A stretch of 6,905 nucleotides of DNA, from NCBI GenBank assembly GCA_031253365.1, contig JAIRWE010000137.1, forward strand, positions 1 through 6,905, in the 5' to 3' direction. Source of the DNA: Oscillospiraceae bacterium (GTDB lineage Bacteria; Bacillota; Clostridia; Oscillospirales; Ruminococcaceae). The position numbers and the translations under genes are program-made. Positions 5,170 through 6,905 of the stretch are shown here, one piece after another. How positions within the stretch are numbered: position 1 is the stretch's first letter; every line of letters starts with the position of its first letter. The notes under the pieces are model-generated. The model was not told where the DNA came from and ran no database searches. It worked only from the letters and a program-made list of their open reading frames with translations.

Positions 5170-6054
5170 ATGAAAATAAAAAAGTTCGCTTTCGCCGTTT
5201 TTTCTTCAATCATCGTCCTTTGCGCGTTGACGGGCGCGGTTTGCGCCGAATCCGCCGATACGGGCAGACGGCTTTTTGACGAGGCGGGATATTTCAAAGA
5301 CACCAAAGTGGAGTATAACGGAACAATATACGACGGGGCGGAGTTCCTCAATGATTTGTTGCTTGAAGCGGAAAAGGAAGCCGGGTTCTATGTCGCCGTG
5401 CTTATTTCCGACGATATAGGCGAAAATAAATCGGACAGGGCGGTCGTCGATTACGCCGACGTGTATTATGAAGAACAGTTCGGAAAGAACACGGACGGTA
5501 TACTTTTGTTCATCAACATGGACAATAAATACGACTGGATTTCCACTTCGGGGTATTGTATTCAGGTTTTCAGCGACGAAAGGATAGATTGGGTTTTCAA
5601 CGTAATGGGGAATAGCCTCGACGAGGAGCAATTCGAGCGGACGGTAGAATTATTCGCGCGTGAAGTCTGTTACTACGCGAGCCAGGGCGTTCCCGACGGA
5701 TGGTACTCCCAAGACAGGGATAATTGGAGCGACCCCGACGACGTACGGCGGCAGAATGAAACGATTGGAATTATTACGTTTTTGTTAATCGCGGACGTTA
5801 TTATCGCGTTTATCGTCGTTAAGGGCGTGAAAGCCGGTTATAAAATCAGCCCGGCAAGGGACGCGGCGGATTATCTTAACCGTTCGTCGGTTAAGTATCA
5901 CCAGAAAAGCGACACGTTTATACGCACCTACGTTACTTCGCACAGGATTGAATCGTCAAGCGGCGGCGGGAGAAGCGGCGGAAGAAGCGGGGGGAGTTCC
6001 ACGCACCGTTCAAGCGGCGGCGGTTCGCACGGCGGCGGAGGCAGACGCAGATGA
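5170..6054 (+). CDS. TPM-domain protein with signal peptide and Gly-rich tail (YdjH/YgcG-like)
   Basis: 294 residues. The ATG at 5170 is chosen because GGAGG (5159-5163) sits 6 bases before it and a signal peptide follows at once: a lysine-rich start, a hydrophobic core to about residue 22, and probable signal-peptidase I cleavage after VCA at 24-26. A longer frame from 4960 would overlap the zinc-ribbon gene and is rejected. Residues about 32-170 form the TPM (TPM_phosphatase, YgcG-type) domain, with FDEAGYF (36-42), GFYVAVLISDD (72-82) and NTDGILLFINMDN (107-119). A membrane helix lies at about 198-219, then a soluble stretch, then a Ser/Gly/Arg/His tail (262-294). TPM domains belong to a family linked to photosystem II repair in plants (TLP18.3) and to membrane quality control in bacteria; phosphatase activity is not general. 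The domain would face outside, the tail inside. The gene is 14 bases from the zinc-ribbon gene and overlaps trpA by 4 bases. Confidence 0.9.
   Translation: MKIKKFAFAVFSSIIVLCALTGAVCAESADTGRRLFDEAGYFKDTKVEYNGTIYDGAEFLNDLLLEAEKEAGFYVAVLISDDIGENKSDRAVVDYADVYYEEQFGKNTDGILLFINMDNKYDWISTSGYCIQVFSDERIDWVFNVMGNSLDEEQFERTVELFAREVCYYASQGVPDGWYSQDRDNWSDPDDVRRQNETIGIITFLLIADVIIAFIVVKGVKAGYKISPARDAADYLNRSSVKYHQKSDTFIRTYVTSHRIESSSGGGRSGGRSGGSSTHRSSGGGSHGGGGRRR
5953..6051 (+). repeat. Low-complexity Gly/Ser/Arg/His coding tail
   Basis: The last 33 codons of the TPM gene are almost only Gly, Ser, Arg and His, in irregular SGGGRSGG-like units built from AGC, GGC, GGA and AGA codons. Similar glycine-rich C-termini are common in YgcG/YdjH-type TPM proteins. 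The final GGCGGAGGC codons also supply the GGAGG ribosome-binding site (6037-6041) of the overlapping trpA. Confidence 0.7.
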
Positions 6055-6830
6055 GCAGAATACCAAACGCCTTCAAAAATAAGAAAGCCTTCATCGGGTT
6101 CGTAACCGGCGGCGACCCTTCGCTCGAAAAAAGCGAGGAAATCATTCTCGAAATGGAACGCGCGGGCGCGGATATAATAGAAATAGGGGTTCCTTTCTCC
6201 GACCCCGTCGCGGAAGGGGAGGTCATTCAGGCGGCGAACATCAGGGCGCTTAAAAATGCCGTGAACGCGCGCGATATATTCTCGCTGGCGCGTTCGGTGA
6301 GGAAAAAAAGCGAAATCCCGCTCGTGCTTCTGACTTACGCGAACCCCGTTTACCATTTCGGGTACGACGAGTTTTTCACGGAATGTGAAAACAGCGGAAC
6401 GGACGGTATAATTATACCCGATATGCCGTTTGAGGAAAGCGGCGAAACGGGGAAAATCGCCGAAAAACACGGCGTGGATTTGATTTCATTGGTCGCGCCC
6501 ACTTCAAATGAGAGGGTGAGGATGATTGCGCGTAACGCGAAAGGCTTTCTCTATGTCGTGTCGTCGATGGGCGTGACGGGCGTTCGCGACGAAATCGAAA
6601 CCGATATTAAGGCGATTGCGGACGCGGCGCGAAGCGTGTGCGCCGTTCCGTTGGCCGTGGGGTTCGGAATCAGCACTCCGCGGCAGGCGGTCAGGTTGGC
6701 AAAGCACGCGGACGGCTTAATCGTGGGAAGCGCGATTGTGCGGATTATAGAAAAGCACGGCGCGAACGCGGGGAAATATGTTTATGAGTATGTGAAAAAA
6801 ATGAAAGAAGCCGCGAATACGGCGGTCTGA
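6051..6830 (+). CDS. trpA: Tryptophan synthase alpha chain
   Basis: 259 residues, near the usual length (E. coli 268). TrpA cleaves indole-3-glycerol phosphate to indole and glyceraldehyde-3-phosphate, passing indole to TrpB in the cytoplasmic alpha2-beta2 complex. Motifs seen: FVTGGDPS (17-24), EIGVPFSDP (44-52) with the catalytic Glu44 (E. coli Glu49), LLTYANPV (93-100), the loop region GVTGVR (174-179), and the phosphate-binding GFGIS (204-208) and VGSAIV (225-230). The second catalytic position, E. coli Asp60, is Glu55 here (sequence VAEGE). I recall Asp-to-Glu at this place in other Clostridia-type TrpA proteins, so it need not mean loss of function. The ATG overlaps the TPM stop (ATGA, 6051-6054), implying translational coupling. 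Its GGAGG (6037-6041) lies inside the TPM tail. No trpB or other trp gene is seen upstream, where it would normally be; a tRNA follows, so trpB must be elsewhere. Confidence 0.96.
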   Translation: MSRIPNAFKNKKAFIGFVTGGDPSLEKSEEIILEMERAGADIIEIGVPFSDPVAEGEVIQAANIRALKNAVNARDIFSLARSVRKKSEIPLVLLTYANPVYHFGYDEFFTECENSGTDGIIIPDMPFEESGETGKIAEKHGVDLISLVAPTSNERVRMIARNAKGFLYVVSSMGVTGVRDEIETDIKAIADAARSVCAVPLAVGFGISTPRQAVRLAKHADGLIVGSAIVRIIEKHGANAGKYVYEYVKKMKEAANTAV

Positions 6831-6835
6831 TAATC

Positions 6836-6905
6836 GGAGGCGTACCGAAGCGGTCATAACGGGGTGGTCTTGAAAACCATTTGACGGCAACGTCACGGGA
6901 GTTCG
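6836..6905 (+). tRNA. tRNA-Ser (anticodon UGA), 3' end cut by window
   Basis: The sequence folds as a class II tRNA: acceptor 5' strand GGAGGCG (6836-6842), D-stem CCG/CGG (6845-6847 with 6860-6862), and anticodon stem 6864-6868 with 6876-6880 around the loop CTTGAAA. The anticodon is TGA at 6871-6873, reading UCN serine codons. A long variable arm follows (TGACG, GCAA loop, CGTCA at 6882-6895), diagnostic for Ser rather than a class I tRNA. The T-arm begins with GGGAG then TTCG at the window end; the rest, including the acceptor 3' strand, lies outside. Only 5 bases separate it from the trpA stop. Confidence 0.95.

Noticed and set aside
4178..5209. Long open frame (343 codons) on the minus strand opposite the zinc-ribbon gene
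   Set aside because: The + strand gene has clear zinc-ribbon cysteines, a ribosome-binding site and operon spacing. The minus frame has no recognisable motif, and long antisense frames are expected with this codon usage.
5170..5250. Lipoprotein signal for the TPM protein
   Set aside because: The cysteine at residue 25 is preceded by GAV, which is not a convincing lipobox; ordinary signal-peptidase I cleavage after residue 26 fits better.

Overview
The window looks like a chromosomal segment of an uncultured-type, moderately GC-rich Bacillota (Clostridia-like) bacterium. The clues are strong GGAGG ribosome-binding sites, TTGACA/TACAAT-type promoters with 17-base spacers, a DUF6273 protein, a DUF6106-type membrane protein and a czcD (NiCo) riboswitch. 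All supported genes lie on the + strand. Assignments come from reading motifs; no database search was possible.

Region 1 (1-275) is the C-terminal 90 codons of a DUF6273-type protein. Region 2 (276-481) is a compact regulatory leader: a near-consensus sigma-A promoter with a perfect inverted repeat in its spacer, a NiCo riboswitch aptamer, and an overlapping intrinsic terminator directly upstream of the ATPase ribosome-binding site. Region 3 (482-3061) is a complete P-type ATPase with P2-like (SERCA-like) architecture. Its transport-site residues (PEEFP in TM4, His in TM5, Glu/Asp in TM6) differ from those of the calcium pumps. Together with the riboswitch this points to a transition-metal exporter (Co/Ni/Fe) made only when the metal is in excess.

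Region 4 (3062-3428) is an AT-richer non-coding gap with two sizeable inverted repeats, neither a canonical intrinsic terminator. Region 5 (3429-6905) starts with a strong promoter and carries a tight run of genes: a DUF6106-like two-helix membrane protein, a double zinc-ribbon protein with a C-terminal membrane anchor (YdjG-like), a secreted/membrane TPM-domain protein with a Gly/Ser/Arg/His tail (YdjH-like), trpA (tryptophan synthase alpha chain) overlapping the TPM gene by 4 bases, and a tRNA-Ser(UGA) starting 5 bases after trpA and cut by the window end.

The zinc-ribbon plus TPM pair resembles part of the Bacillus subtilis ydjFGHI (PspA membrane-stress) operon, but no pspA or SPFH gene is visible here. 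The isolated trpA at its end is unusual, since trpA normally follows trpB. The most noteworthy items are the riboswitch/ATPase pair with its altered ion-site residues, the possible promoter-level second control, and the membrane-stress-like operon fused in transcription to trpA and a tRNA.
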